Positions 23,787-33,299 are shown, numbered from the stretch's first letter. The stretch: DNA of 64,000 nucleotides from JAOEGB01 sp041262585 (GCF_041262585.1 NZ_JBGCBZ010000005.1:310001-374000); one strand, 5' to 3'. Numbers and translations: made by a program. The notes: generated by a model from the letters alone, not told the origin.

Positions 23787-25052
23787 CCCCTTGCGCTGCG
23801 GAGACACGGCCTCTCCCGGGTTACCGGCCGGGCGCGGTTCCGGAGCCGCGGGACCGGGCAAGAGCCGCCCCTCCCCCGGCCGGGGCTCGGGCGCGGTGAC
23901 GCTGGCGGGGGCCCGCGCGGCTGTCTCGGCCGCTTCGGCTTTCTCTGCTCCCTCGGCTGCTTCGGCGCCGGCCTCGCCGGCTGGCGGGAGCGCGGGCTGG
24001 TCCCGGCGGAGCTCGGGCAGCGCCCGGTAGATCACCGCGACCACCGGCACCGCCACCGCGGCCCCTGTGATCCCGCCCAGCACGCCGCCCACGGCGAGGG
24101 CCAGGATGATCGCCAAGGGATGGAACGCCAGGGCCCGGCCGACGATGAGCGGCTGCAGGACGTGGTTCTCCAGTTGCTGCTCGACGACGAGCACTCCGAC
24201 GAAGATCAGCGCGTACACCCAGCCCTGCGACCCGAAGGTCACGAGAGTCGCGATGGTGCCCGCGAAAAAGATGCCGACGATCGGGATGAAGCTGGCGAAG
24301 AACACCAGCACCGCCAAGGGCGCCCACAGGGGCACCCGCATTCCGGCCAGGACGATGCCGATGACGACCCCGTGGATCGCCGCGACGACCACGGTCCCGT
24401 GGACGTAGTGGGAGATCGTCACCCAGGCCGCCCGCCCGGCGCGGTCCACGCGCGGCGCGGCGCCCCCGAAGGCGCGCAGGAACCACGCCCAGATGCGTTC
24501 GCCGTCCTTGAGCAGGAAGAACGTGACGAACAGCAGCAGGACGATGGAGGCCAGCACCTCGACGACCGCCGTGGCCCCGGTGAGCAACGTCTGCGTGAGC
24601 TGGCTGCGCTGCTGGTTGATCTGCTGGCTCAGCTGGTCGACCATGCCGGCCAGCTGGGCCTCCTTGATGTGGAGCGGCCCGTGGAGCAGCCAGTCCTGGG
24701 CGTTGCGGGCGGTGAGCCGGATCTGCTCGACCAGCCGCGGGAACTCCTCGTTGGCGCGCACACCGATCAGGAAGCCGATGCCGACGATGACCGCCAGGCC
24801 GAGCAGCATGGTGAGCCAGGTGGCGTATATGGGCCGCAGCCCCGCCCTGCGGAGCCGCCTGGTCAACGGCAACAGCAGCGCGGTGAGCAGGAAGGCGACG
24901 GCCACCGGCACGACGACGAAGCTGAGCCGGGCGACTATCGACGAGAAGACATAGATCATCGCGCCGAGCAGCAGCACCCGCCAGCTCCATGCGGCCAGGG
25001 TGACCAGAACCTGGGGCACACCCTCGCTGTCACGCTTGTTGTGCGAGATCAC
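23784..25052 (-). CDS. AI-2E family transporter (YdiK/TqsA-like exporter)
   Basis: This 422-aa membrane protein has about eight helices between residues 10 and 335 and the family core motif FFASFIPIVGIFFAGTIATL followed by EQQLENHVLQPLIVGRALAFHPL. Residues 340-422 form an Ala/Glu/Pro-rich cytoplasmic tail with no known domain. Family members export quorum signals or act as Na+/H+ antiporters; the substrate here is unknown. The gene is on the same strand as dut and ends 12 bp before the dut start codon. Confidence 0.9.
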   Translation of the reverse strand: MISHNKRDSEGVPQVLVTLAAWSWRVLLLGAMIYVFSSIVARLSFVVVPVAVAFLLTALLLPLTRRLRRAGLRPIYATWLTMLLGLAVIVGIGFLIGVRANEEFPRLVEQIRLTARNAQDWLLHGPLHIKEAQLAGMVDQLSQQINQQRSQLTQTLLTGATAVVEVLASIVLLLFVTFFLLKDGERIWAWFLRAFGGAAPRVDRAGRAAWVTISHYVHGTVVVAAIHGVVIGIVLAGMRVPLWAPLAVLVFFASFIPIVGIFFAGTIATLVTFGSQGWVYALIFVGVLVVEQQLENHVLQPLIVGRALAFHPLAIILALAVGGVLGGITGAAVAVPVVAVIYRALPELRRDQPALPPAGEAGAEAAEGAEKAEAAETAARAPASVTAPEPRPGEGRLLPGPAAPEPRPAGNPGEAVSPQRKG

Positions 25053-25115
25053 GTGTCCAGCCTGTCACGTTCCTAGGCCGAACGCGCACGGGTTTTACCC
25101 GGCCCTGTACTTGGC

Positions 25116-27683
25116 TCAGTCAGACAGCCGGGAAGACAGCGTGGTGACCGCCGTGAGCGGGACGTCGGCGGAGTCCGCGCCGGCGGCGTCGAGGACGAAC
25201 TCCTCCACGTTGCCGGCCGCGCACAGGTCGTCCTGGGCGTGCCGTACGAGATCGGCCCGGTGGCCGGAGACGACCAGGCGGGAGACCTCCGCCCGCATGG
25301 ACACGCGGGCCTCCGACTTCGCCCGGCGGACCATGCGGAGCACCTCGGCCACGGCCTCCAGCACCGCCGGATCGCCCGCCGAGCCCACCCCGTCCGCCGA
25401 CGGCCAGGAAGCTCGGTGCACCGAGCCCGGCCGCCACCACGACCAGACCTCCTCGGTCACGAAGGGCAGGAACGGCGCGAAGAGGCGGAGCAGCACGTCG
25501 AGCGCCCGGCGCAGGGCCGCGACGGCCGAGGCGTCCCCGGTGTAGGCCCTGGCCTTCACCAGCTCCAGGTAGTCGTCGCAGAACTCCCAGAAGAACCGCT
25601 CGGTCCGCTCCAGCGCCCGCGCGTAGTCGTAGGCCTCGAACGCCTCCGTGGCCTCCGCCACAACGGCCCGGAGGGCCGCCAGCATCGACAGGTCGACCGG
25701 CTCGCTGACGTCCGCCGAGCCGGTGGACTCGAAGCCGAGCACGAACTTGGAGGCATTCAAGATCTTGATGGCCAGGCGGCGGCCGATCTTGATCTGGCCC
25801 GTGTCGAAGGCGGTGTCGGTGCCGGGCCGCCCGCCGGCCGCCCAGTAGCGGACCGCGTCCGAGCCGTACTCTTCGAGCAGGCCCATGGGGGTGACCACGT
25901 TGCCCTTAGACTTCGACATCTTCTTGCGGTCCGGGTCGAGGATCCAGCCCGAGATCGCGGCGTGCTTCCAGGGCAGCCCGCCGTGCTCCAGGTGCGACCG
26001 GACGACCGTCGAGAACAGCCAGGTGCGGATGATCTCGTGCGCCTGGGGCCGCAGATCCATCGGGAAGACCCGGCGGAACAGGTCGTCGTCGCGCTCCCAG
26101 CCTCCGGCGATCTGCGGCGTGAGGGACGACGTCGCCCAGGTGTCCATCACGTCCGGGTCGGCGACGAAGCCCAGCGGCTTGCCGCGCATGTCGGCGGTGA
26201 ATCCGGGCGGCACGTCGCTGGACGGGTCGACCGGAAGGGCCGACTCCGGCGGCGTGATCGGGGCCTCGTAGATCGGCTCGCCCCCGGAGTCGAGCGGGTA
26301 CCAGACCGGGATCGGCACGCCGAAGAACCGCTGGCGGGAGATCAGCCAGTCGCCCGCGAGGCCCTCGACCCAGTTGTCGTAGCGGACCCGCATGTGCGGC
26401 GGGTGCCAGGTCAGCTCCCGGCCGCGATCGAGCAGGTCCCGGCGCAGCCCCGCGTCACGGCCGCCGTTGCGGACGTACCACTGCCGGGTGGTGACGATCT
26501 CGAGTGGCCGGTCGCCCTTCTCGTAGAACTTCACCGGCCGCTGGATCTTCCGCGGCTCGCCGTCCAGATGGCCCGACTCCCGCAGCATCTCCACGACGCG
26601 CTCCCGCGCGCTGTGCACGGTCTTCCCCGCCAGCTCCTTGTACGGCTCGGCCGCCACGCCGTGGGGAGACTCGGGAAGGAGGCGGCCGTCCCAGCCGATG
26701 ACGGGCCGGGTGGGGAGGTCGAGCTCGCGCCACCAGGTGACGTCGGTGATGTCGCCGAAGGTGCAGATCATGGCGATGCCAGAGCCCTTGCCCGGCTCGG
26801 CGAGGTGATGTCCCACGACGGGGACCTCGACCCCGAAGATCGGCGTGTGGACCGTCGTGCCGAACAGCGGCCGATAGCGCTCGTCGTCCGGGTGGGCCAC
26901 CAGCGCCACGCAGGCCGGGATCAGCTCGGGCCGGGTGGTCTCGATCCACACCCGGTCGCCGAACCCCTGGTCCCGCTGGGCCTGCGACAGGTCGAAGCCG
27001 ATGCGGTGGAAGGCCCCGGGCCACTCCCGGTCCTCCAGCTCGGCCTGGGCGACCGCCGTACGGAACGTCACGTCCCAGAGCGTCGGCGCCTCGGAGACGT
27101 ATGCCTCGCCGCGGGCGAGGTTGCGCAGGAAGGCGCGCTGCGAGGCGGCCCGGGAGCCGGCGTCGATCGTGGCGTAGGTCATCGACCAGTCGACGGACAG
27201 GCCGAGGCGGCGCCACAGCTCCTCGAACGCCTTCTCGTCCTCGGCCGTCAGCCGCTCGCACAGCTCGATGAAGTTCCTGCGGGAGATCGGCACCTGCCGC
27301 TTGGGATCGGGCTTTCCCGGCGGCTCGAACGACGGGTCGTACGGCATCGACGGGTCGCAGCGCACGCCGAAGTGGTTCTGCACGCGACGCTCGGTGGGCA
27401 GGCCGTTATCGTCCCAACCCATCGGGTAGAAGACCTCGCGCCCGCGCATGCGCTGGAAGCGGGCGACCGTGTCCGTGTGCGTGTAGGAGAAGACGTGTCC
27501 GACGTGAAGAGAGCCGGACACGGTCGGCGGCGGGGTGTCGATCGAGTAGACCTCGTCCCTGCTCCGGGACCGGTCGAACCGGTAGGTCCCGTCGGCTTCC
27601 CAGCGGGCTGCCCATACCGTCTCCAGGCCGTCGAGAGCCGGTTTCTCGGGCATGGCGGAAAGGCGCGGTCGCTGTTCGGTCAT
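25116..27683 (-). CDS. valS: Valine--tRNA ligase (short type without the usual C-terminal arm)
   Basis: This class I aminoacyl-tRNA synthetase of about 855 aa charges tRNA-Val. It has the HIGH-type motif SGSLHVGHVFSYTHTD near residue 55, a long editing domain, the KMSKS motif (DRKKMSKSKGNVVTPMG) near 590, and an anticodon-binding helical domain. The C-terminus stops after VVSGHRADLVRHAQDDL; the coiled-coil arm typical of most bacterial ValS is not visible. Segments such as GWDDNGLPTERRVQNHFGVR resemble the shorter archaeal-like lineage, so ancient transfer is plausible. ATG 27683 follows TAACAT by 8 nt; an in-frame ATG at 27728 is less likely. No T-box leader is seen. Confidence 0.95.
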   Translation of the reverse strand: MTEQRPRLSAMPEKPALDGLETVWAARWEADGTYRFDRSRSRDEVYSIDTPPPTVSGSLHVGHVFSYTHTDTVARFQRMRGREVFYPMGWDDNGLPTERRVQNHFGVRCDPSMPYDPSFEPPGKPDPKRQVPISRRNFIELCERLTAEDEKAFEELWRRLGLSVDWSMTYATIDAGSRAASQRAFLRNLARGEAYVSEAPTLWDVTFRTAVAQAELEDREWPGAFHRIGFDLSQAQRDQGFGDRVWIETTRPELIPACVALVAHPDDERYRPLFGTTVHTPIFGVEVPVVGHHLAEPGKGSGIAMICTFGDITDVTWWRELDLPTRPVIGWDGRLLPESPHGVAAEPYKELAGKTVHSARERVVEMLRESGHLDGEPRKIQRPVKFYEKGDRPLEIVTTRQWYVRNGGRDAGLRRDLLDRGRELTWHPPHMRVRYDNWVEGLAGDWLISRQRFFGVPIPVWYPLDSGGEPIYEAPITPPESALPVDPSSDVPPGFTADMRGKPLGFVADPDVMDTWATSSLTPQIAGGWERDDDLFRRVFPMDLRPQAHEIIRTWLFSTVVRSHLEHGGLPWKHAAISGWILDPDRKKMSKSKGNVVTPMGLLEEYGSDAVRYWAAGGRPGTDTAFDTGQIKIGRRLAIKILNASKFVLGFESTGSADVSEPVDLSMLAALRAVVAEATEAFEAYDYARALERTERFFWEFCDDYLELVKARAYTGDASAVAALRRALDVLLRLFAPFLPFVTEEVWSWWRPGSVHRASWPSADGVGSAGDPAVLEAVAEVLRMVRRAKSEARVSMRAEVSRLVVSGHRADLVRHAQDDLCAAGNVEEFVLDAAGADSADVPLTAVTTLSSRLSD

Positions 27684-27691
27684 GCCTCCCA

Positions 27692-27697
27692 ATGTTA
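27692..27697 (-). promoter_or_regulatory. -10 element TAACAT of valS
   Basis: TAACAT lies 8 nt upstream of the valS ATG. GGGAGG is only 1 nt from the start codon, too close to serve, which favours leaderless initiation. Confidence 0.4.
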
Positions 27698-27752
27698 TGG
27701 CGTGCGCAACACCGCGGCGGGGAGACACTAAGGTCGTTATCGAGGAGGAATC

Positions 27753-28070
27753 ATGGCGGATATCACGCGGGATGCGCGGCGTGAATTGGGCGTGCCCGAG
27801 AAGCCGGACATGCAGTGGCGGATCGTGGGCGGCCTCGTGGGCCTCGCCGTGGGGTTCGCCTCGCGCAAGGTGCTCTCCTTCGCCTGGGAGAAGGCCACCG
27901 GCAAGAAGCCCCCGGCGAGTGCCGACTCGCTGGAGATCGGCCTCGGCGAGGCGATCGCCTATGCCGTCGTGATGGGGTTGGGCATGGAGATCACCCGGAT
28001 CGTGACCACCCGTGCCGCCGCGAAGAAGTGGCGGTCCTGGAAGGACGCGGCCAAGGACATCACGACCTAG
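27753..28070 (+). CDS. DUF4235 membrane protein
   Basis: This 105-aa protein has two hydrophobic segments (WRIVGGLVGLAVGFASRKVL near residue 30, AIAYAVVMGLGMEITRIVTT near 75) and the family phrase WEKATGKKPP between them. DUF4235 proteins are small actinobacterial membrane proteins of unknown role. GGAGGAATC precedes ATG 27753. It is divergent from valS and convergent with otsA. Confidence 0.92.
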   Translation: MADITRDARRELGVPEKPDMQWRIVGGLVGLAVGFASRKVLSFAWEKATGKKPPASADSLEIGLGEAIAYAVVMGLGMEITRIVTTRAAAKKWRSWKDAAKDITT

Positions 28071-28098
28071 AGCCCCCTATGGCTGGACCGACCCGTCT

Positions 28099-28124
28099 GG
28101 CATGCCGGGAACGCCCGGCATGCC
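28099..28124. terminator. Hairpin between DUF4235 and otsA
   Basis: GGCATGCCGGG and CCCGGCATGCC form an 11-bp perfect stem around a 4-nt loop. It lies between convergent genes and can serve both. Confidence 0.7.
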
Positions 28125-28159
28125 CGGGAACGGCCCGATTCGCTCCCAGGTGTGGGGAT

Positions 28160-29536
28160 CTATCTGGACTCCAGGGCGGTAAGGAAGTCGCTGGCCCACT
28201 TGTCGACGTCGTGGGTGGCGACCCGCCGCCTGAGCGAGCGCATCCTGCGTGACAGCTCGTGCGGGGTCGCCCGCATCGCCGCCAGCATCGCCCTCTTCAT
28301 GCCGTCGATGTCGTACGGATTGACCAGGAATGCCTGCCGGAGCTCGTCGGCGGCCCCGGCGAACTCGCTGAGCACGAGCGCGCCACGCAGGTCGTGCCGG
28401 CACGCGACGTACTCCTTGGCCACCAGGTTCATGCCGTCACGCAGCGGCGTGACGACCATGACGTCCGCCGCGCAGTAGAGCGCCGCCAGCTCGTCCTTGG
28501 TGTACGACTGGTGGAGGTAGCTGATCGGCTGCCGGCCGAGCATGCCGTGCTCGCCGTTGATCCGGCCCACCTTGAGCTCGATGTCGTTGCGCAGCCGGAT
28601 GTACTCCGCGACGCGCTCCCGGGTGGGCGTGGCGACCTGCACGAACGCCGCCTCGCCCGGCTTGATCGCGCCGTCGCCGAGCAGCTCGCCGAACGCCTTG
28701 AGCCGCTGGCCGATCCCCTTGGTGTAGTCGAGCCGGTCGACGCCGAGCAGCACGTGCTCCGGGTCGCCGAGCTCGGCCCGGATCTCCTTGGCCCTGGCCA
28801 GGATCCTCGGCTCGCGGACGAGCTGGTCCAGCTCGCCGAAGTCGACCGAGATCGGGAACGCCTCGGCGCGTACGGTGCGGCCGTCGACCAGGATCTCGTT
28901 GCGGTAGTTCTGCAGACCAAGCAGGCGGCGGCAGAGCCGGATGAAGTTCGAGGCGCCGCCCGGCCGCTGGAACCCGACGAGGTCGGCGCCGAGCAGCCCC
29001 TCGATGATCTCGTTGCGCCACGGGAGCTGCCAGAACAGCTCCACGGGCGGGAAGGGGATGTGCAGGAAGAACCCGATCTTCAGGTCGGGCCGGAGCTTGC
29101 GCAGCATGGCGGGCACGAGCTGGAGCTGGTAGTCCTGCACCCACACCACCGCGCCCGGCGCGGCGGCGTCGGCGGCGGCGCGGGCGAACCGGTCGTTCAC
29201 GGCCCGGTAGGCGTCCCACAGCACGCGGGAGTAGACCGGAGTCGCGACGACGTCGTGGTAGAGCGGCCACAGGGTGGCGTTGGAGAACCCCTCGTAGTAG
29301 AGCTCCATCTCAAGGGCCGAGAGCGGCACCGGGATCAGGTGCATGCCGTCGTCCTCGAACGGCTTGAGCTCCTCTCCCGCCGCTCCCGTCCAGCCGAGCC
29401 AGGCTCCGTGACGCCGCTGCATGACGGGCGCGATGGCGGTGACCAGTCCGCCAGGGCTGCGACGCCACTCATTCTCGCCCACCCGGTCCACCGGAAGCCG
29501 GTTAGCGACGATCAGAAACGAGCTGGTGCCACGCAT
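28160..29536 (-). CDS. otsA: Alpha,alpha-trehalose-phosphate synthase
   Basis: This 458-aa GT20 glycosyltransferase joins UDP- or GDP-glucose to glucose 6-phosphate, giving trehalose 6-phosphate. Diagnostic pieces are the N-terminal LIVANRLPVD, the WVQDYQLQLVPAMLR loop, FFLHIPFPPVELFWQLPWR, GVDRLDYTKGIGQRL and TPLRDGMNLVAKEYV. ATG 29536 has GGAGGGG at good spacing; the open frame continues to 29653 but without family similarity. No trehalose-phosphatase gene is adjacent. Trehalose serves osmotic and desiccation tolerance. Confidence 0.96.
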   Translation of the reverse strand: MRGTSSFLIVANRLPVDRVGENEWRRSPGGLVTAIAPVMQRRHGAWLGWTGAAGEELKPFEDDGMHLIPVPLSALEMELYYEGFSNATLWPLYHDVVATPVYSRVLWDAYRAVNDRFARAAADAAAPGAVVWVQDYQLQLVPAMLRKLRPDLKIGFFLHIPFPPVELFWQLPWRNEIIEGLLGADLVGFQRPGGASNFIRLCRRLLGLQNYRNEILVDGRTVRAEAFPISVDFGELDQLVREPRILARAKEIRAELGDPEHVLLGVDRLDYTKGIGQRLKAFGELLGDGAIKPGEAAFVQVATPTRERVAEYIRLRNDIELKVGRINGEHGMLGRQPISYLHQSYTKDELAALYCAADVMVVTPLRDGMNLVAKEYVACRHDLRGALVLSEFAGAADELRQAFLVNPYDIDGMKRAMLAAMRATPHELSRRMRSLRRRVATHDVDKWASDFLTALESR

Positions 29537-29748
29537 GAAGCCCCTCCAGGGTCGCCTGAGCCCACCATACGAAAGGCCAGTGCGATCGCCCATACCCGTA
29601 ATGACGTGCACAATTCCTGAAAAGGGGTGTGAGAATGATCTCACCCAGCTCACGGCGGGTGGCGAAGAGGTTTAGACCAATCGGTGACATTTCCATACCA
29701 GGCGGCAGGGCGAGATCCCGACGGTGATCGAGCGGGCGTACGGGCGAC

Positions 29749-30534
29749 TCAGGGGCGTGTGGGTCCCTCAAGCGGACGTGGGGGCGACTCAGGCAGGGCG
29801 CGCTGGCGGCGCAGATCGGCCCGTACGGCTTCCGCGAGCCTCTTGGTGGCCAGCCTGTTGAGCGCGCCACCGGCGACCGCGCCGGTGAGGAAGGGGCCGA
29901 GCGTGGTGAGATGCCTCCCCAGCGTCCGCATCAGGCGGTTTCGCAGCGCGGTCTTCGCCGCGGCGCCGAGGGCGAGGGTGGCCGATCCCGGGGCGAGGGG
30001 GTTGATGCCACGTTGCCTGGACCAGGCGGCGGTGTAGGCCGCGGCGCGCTGCGACCCGTTGCCGGGGATCTGCACGCCGTACACCTCGTGCAGCTCGGCG
30101 AGGAGCTTCACCTCGATGGCGGCGACGACGAGCGTCTCGGCCACGAGCTGGGCGGGGGCGGACAGGAGGAGGGGCGGAGCGGCGAACTCGGCGGCGGCGA
30201 GCGCTCCCCCGACCGCGCCGACGGCCATGGTGGCCTTGGTCGCCGTACGGACGAGATCGTCGGCGAGCTGCTCTCCGGTGAGCCCGTAGTGGTGTTCCTG
30301 AAGGGTCGCGTAGTCCCTGATGGGTAAGCGCGGCGCGATGCTCATGAACACGTCGGCGAGCCACCGGCCGCGGCCTGTGCCTGACTTGCCGGCCTTCCTG
30401 GCGGATTGCGTGAGCGCCCTGCTGAGGCGGCCGAGCAGGCGACGCCGCTCGGCCCCGTCCGTCTCCTCAGGGGCCACGAGTTTACCGACGAGGTCGGCAA
30501 CCTCTTCGTGTGATCGATCCGCTTCGGAAGTCAC
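29749..30534 (-). CDS. Conserved actinobacterial protein, tentatively EcsC-like
   Basis: This 261-aa protein has a basic, helical N-terminal third, a hydrophobic Ala-rich middle (AAPPLLLSAPAQLVAETLVV near residue 120), and the segment KLLAELHEVYGVQIPG. The layout recalls the EcsC family of membrane-associated proteins, but the match is weak and the function is unknown. The last 40 residues are Arg/Pro-rich. It lies 19 bp downstream of the DUF4193 gene on the same strand, so the two are probably co-transcribed. Confidence 0.75.
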   Translation of the reverse strand: MTSEADRSHEEVADLVGKLVAPEETDGAERRRLLGRLSRALTQSARKAGKSGTGRGRWLADVFMSIAPRLPIRDYATLQEHHYGLTGEQLADDLVRTATKATMAVGAVGGALAAAEFAAPPLLLSAPAQLVAETLVVAAIEVKLLAELHEVYGVQIPGNGSQRAAAYTAAWSRQRGINPLAPGSATLALGAAAKTALRNRLMRTLGRHLTTLGPFLTGAVAGGALNRLATKRLAEAVRADLRRQRALPESPPRPLEGPTRP

Positions 30535-30553
30535 GGACCCTCCTAAGAGTCTC

Positions 30554-30853
30554 CTAGGCCGCGCACTCGCGGCAGACCTGCTGGCCGTTCTTCTCGGAGG
30601 CCAGCTGGCTGCGGTGGTGCACCAGGAAGCAACGCGAGCAGGTGAACTCGTCGGCCTGCCGAGGAATCACCCGAAGAGAGAGCTCCTCGTTCGACAGGTC
30701 AGCCCCTGGCAGCTCAAGCGACTCGGCAAGGTCCGTCTCGTCGATGTCGATGCTGCCCGACGACTTGTCGCTGCGCCGTGCCTGGAGTTCCTGAAGACTG
30801 TCCTCATTCAGGTCATCGTCAGTCTTGCGCGGGCTGTCGTAGTCGGTAGCCAT
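30554..30853 (-). CDS. DUF4193 zinc-ribbon-like protein
   Basis: This 99-aa acidic protein ends in a CxxC...CxxC module (FTCSRCFLVHHRSQLA, then QVCREC), which would bind zinc. The Asp/Glu-rich N-terminal half (DSPRKTDDDLNEDSLQEL, IDIDETDLAES) is typical of DUF4193, a family found in nearly all actinobacteria near the inositol phosphatase and principal sigma factor genes. Function is unknown. GGAG lies 7 bp before ATG 30853. Confidence 0.95.
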   Translation of the reverse strand: MATDYDSPRKTDDDLNEDSLQELQARRSDKSSGSIDIDETDLAESLELPGADLSNEELSLRVIPRQADEFTCSRCFLVHHRSQLASEKNGQQVCRECAA

Positions 30854-31114
30854 TTGCGTACTCCATCCCCCTCATCTATCTGTCTGCGCCGTGTCGCGCG
30901 TATTCAACGCTCGGAAGGCCGGTGTTGTGCCCGCGGGATCCGGGAGATTTTGCAATCGGTACCCCGCTTCGACGAACACTGAACCTCCCGACACGCGGGG
31001 GGTATGCCGTACAAGGCTCCGGTTAGCCAAATATGGCGAAAACCACAGTATCGACGGTATGACCCACCGCGTTTCGACGGCACATCCAACCACATGTACG
31101 GCGCGCTCGCTCCA

Positions 31115-32599
31115 TCAGCGCGCCGACTGCGGCATTCCGGAGGTGGCCCCGGTCCCCGAGAGACGTACCGTCATCACGAGCCCTCCGCCGTCACGGGGGA
31201 CGGCGGCGACCGATCCGCCGTGCGCCCGAATGATCGCGCGCACGATGGACAAGCCCAGCCCCGCGCCTTTGGCGGATTGGACCCGGTCGGCGTTCAGTCT
31301 CCGGAACGGCTCGAACAGGCTCTCCACCTCATACGCGGGAACGTGCGGTCCCGTGTTCGCGACCTGAACAACGGCACCCCCGTCCACAATTCCCGTTCGG
31401 ACCCAGACTTTTCCTGAGGGGCCAGAGTTGTGCTTGATGCCGTTCTCCACCAGGTTCGACACGCAACGTTCCAGGAGAACCGGATCACCTGTCGTGGGAG
31501 CGGGGTGCAGGTCGTATTCGACCGTGACGTTCTCCTCGGCCGCGAACGGCGCCAGTTGCTCGACGGCCGTCCTGGCCACCTCCTGGACGTCCACGGGCTT
31601 GCGGACCGACAGCGCCCGCTCGCTGCGGGCCAGGAGCAGCAGCCCCTCGATCAGCCGCTCGTTGCGGGCGGTGGTGCCCAGGAGGGTGCGGCCGAGCACC
31701 TTGAGGTCTTCGGACGCCTCGGGGTCGGAGAGGGCGACCTCCAGGACGGTCCGGTTGATCGCGAGCGGGGTCCTGAGCTCGTGTGAGGCGTTGTCCACGA
31801 ACCGTCTCTGCGCGTCGAACGCCGTGTTGAGCCGGGTCAGCATCGCGTCGAAGGTGTCCGCGAGCTCCTTGAGCTCGTCGTCGGGCCCGGTCAGGTCGAT
31901 CCGCTCGTGGGCCAGCGAGGTCTCCGACAGCTTCCGCGCCGTCGCCGTCATCGTCTTGATCGGCCGCAACGCCCTGTCCGCCACGACGTATCCAAGAATG
32001 AGCGCGAGAATGCCCACCCCCAGCAGCGCCATGAGCGATCTGGTGAGCAGGTGGGCACGCGCGGACTGGATGGCCTCGTTCTGCGCCTGGGTCCACCAGC
32101 CCTGGACCCACTCGGCAGCCCCAGCGGGCGCGTCCTGGGGCACACCGATGTCCGGCCATGCCGCGCTGATCGACAGACCCACCAGCGTGTACATCACGAA
32201 GAGGAGCAGGGCTCCGGCGACGAAGAACAAGGCGCCGTAGGTGAGCGTCAGCCGCCAGCGGATGCTCACGCGCCCCTGGAGAGCCTTGATCTCATCGATC
32301 AGAGTGGGCTTGACCGGCTGGGCGTTCAAGGGCGGCGGGCCGTCCCAGGCAGGCGGGCCGCTGGGCGGGCGCGCTACCTGGCTCCGGTACGGGCCCGTGC
32401 CCATCGGGGACGACATGCGCGCTATCGGGCCGCCGCTAAGGGGCTCGGCACGCCATCCCGCCTCGGCGTCACCGGCCGGGGGGAGGATTTGCGGGCTCGC
32501 CGCCCTGTCCCCCGTCGGCCGCCTGTCCCCCGCCTTGTCCCCCGCCTTGTCCCCCGTCTTGTTTCCGGGCCCGGTGCCGGGCTCACGCGGTGGGGTCAT
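31115..32599 (-). CDS. Sensor histidine kinase with long disordered N-terminus
   Basis: This 494-aa kinase has residues 1-110 Pro/Gly/Lys-rich with a short repeat (KAGDKAGD). TM1 is at about 117-140, an extracellular loop runs to 185, and TM2 is at 186-207. A HAMP domain follows, then the phospho-acceptor box with H273 (DNASHELRTPLA), the N box VENGIKHN and G box GAGLGLSIVRAIIRAHGG. The long cytoplasmic extension before TM1 is uncommon; it arises partly from a three-fold 12-bp repeat (CCCCCGCCTTGT on the plus strand, near 32527-32565). The gene follows its response regulator after 46 bp. Confidence 0.93.
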   Translation of the reverse strand: MTPPREPGTGPGNKTGDKAGDKAGDRRPTGDRAASPQILPPAGDAEAGWRAEPLSGGPIARMSSPMGTGPYRSQVARPPSGPPAWDGPPPLNAQPVKPTLIDEIKALQGRVSIRWRLTLTYGALFFVAGALLLFVMYTLVGLSISAAWPDIGVPQDAPAGAAEWVQGWWTQAQNEAIQSARAHLLTRSLMALLGVGILALILGYVVADRALRPIKTMTATARKLSETSLAHERIDLTGPDDELKELADTFDAMLTRLNTAFDAQRRFVDNASHELRTPLAINRTVLEVALSDPEASEDLKVLGRTLLGTTARNERLIEGLLLLARSERALSVRKPVDVQEVARTAVEQLAPFAAEENVTVEYDLHPAPTTGDPVLLERCVSNLVENGIKHNSGPSGKVWVRTGIVDGGAVVQVANTGPHVPAYEVESLFEPFRRLNADRVQSAKGAGLGLSIVRAIIRAHGGSVAAVPRDGGGLVMTVRLSGTGATSGMPQSAR

Positions 32600-32645
32600 G
32601 ACCTCTCACCTCCCGGGACGTCATCGGAAAGATCGCCCCGCCCGA

Positions 32646-33299
32646 TCACAGCCGGTATCCCACTCCGGGGACGGTCTCGATGGCCTGCGGCTCACCGAGC
32701 TTCTTGCGGAGCGTCATCATGGTCACTCGTACGACGTTGGTGAACGGGTCGATGTGCTCGTCCCACGCCTTGTCGAGCAGGTCCTCCTGGCTGACGACGG
32801 CGCCCTCGGCGCGCATCAGCTCCTCCAGGACGGCGAACTCCTTCTTGGTCAGCGCGATCTCCTTGCTGTCCCTGGTGACCAGGCGCTTGCCCGGGTCCAA
32901 ACGGATCCCGGCGCGCTCCAGCACGGGCGGCAGCGGAGGAGCGGAGCGCCTGCCGAGGGCGCGCACCCGGGCGATCAGCTCCATGAAGACGAACGGCTTG
33001 GCGAGGTAGTCGTCGGCACCCAGCTCCAGCCCCTCGACCTTGTCGTCCACGTCCCCGGCGGCCGTCAGCATGATGATCCGCGACGCCGACCGCTGCGCGA
33101 CGAGCCGCCGGGCCACCTCGTCACCGTGGACCTTGGGAAGGTCGCGGTCGAGCACGATCACGTCGTAGTCGATGTATCCGGTCTTCTCCAGCGCGGCCGC
33201 GCCGTCGTACGCGACGTCCACGGCCATCGCCTCACGGCGGAGCCCCGTGGCGATCGCGTCAGCGAGCACCCGTTCGTCCTCCACCACAAGCACCCGCAT
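32646..33299 (-). CDS. OmpR-family response regulator
   Basis: This 217-aa protein has a receiver domain (MRVLVVEDERVLADAIA, phospho-acceptor D51 in VIVLDRDLPKVHG, conserved Lys in DDYLAKPFVFMEL) followed by an OmpR/PhoB winged helix (ALTKKEFAVLEELM to ETVPGVGYRL). ATG 33299 has GGAGGA five bases upstream. It is first in an operon with the kinase. The signal is not predictable; the pair resembles CutRS or similar general stress or envelope systems in overall form only. Confidence 0.95.
   Translation of the reverse strand: MRVLVVEDERVLADAIATGLRREAMAVDVAYDGAAALEKTGYIDYDVIVLDRDLPKVHGDEVARRLVAQRSASRIIMLTAAGDVDDKVEGLELGADDYLAKPFVFMELIARVRALGRRSAPPLPPVLERAGIRLDPGKRLVTRDSKEIALTKKEFAVLEELMRAEGAVVSQEDLLDKAWDEHIDPFTNVVRVTMMTLRKKLGEPQAIETVPGVGYRL

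Noticed and set aside
25239..27731. 830-codon plus-strand frame over valS
   Set aside because: Antisense shadow of a complete valyl-tRNA synthetase with all class I motifs.
27684..27752. T-box riboswitch before valS
   Set aside because: The valS-DUF4235 gap is only 69 bp and the gene looks leaderless, leaving no room for a T-box leader.
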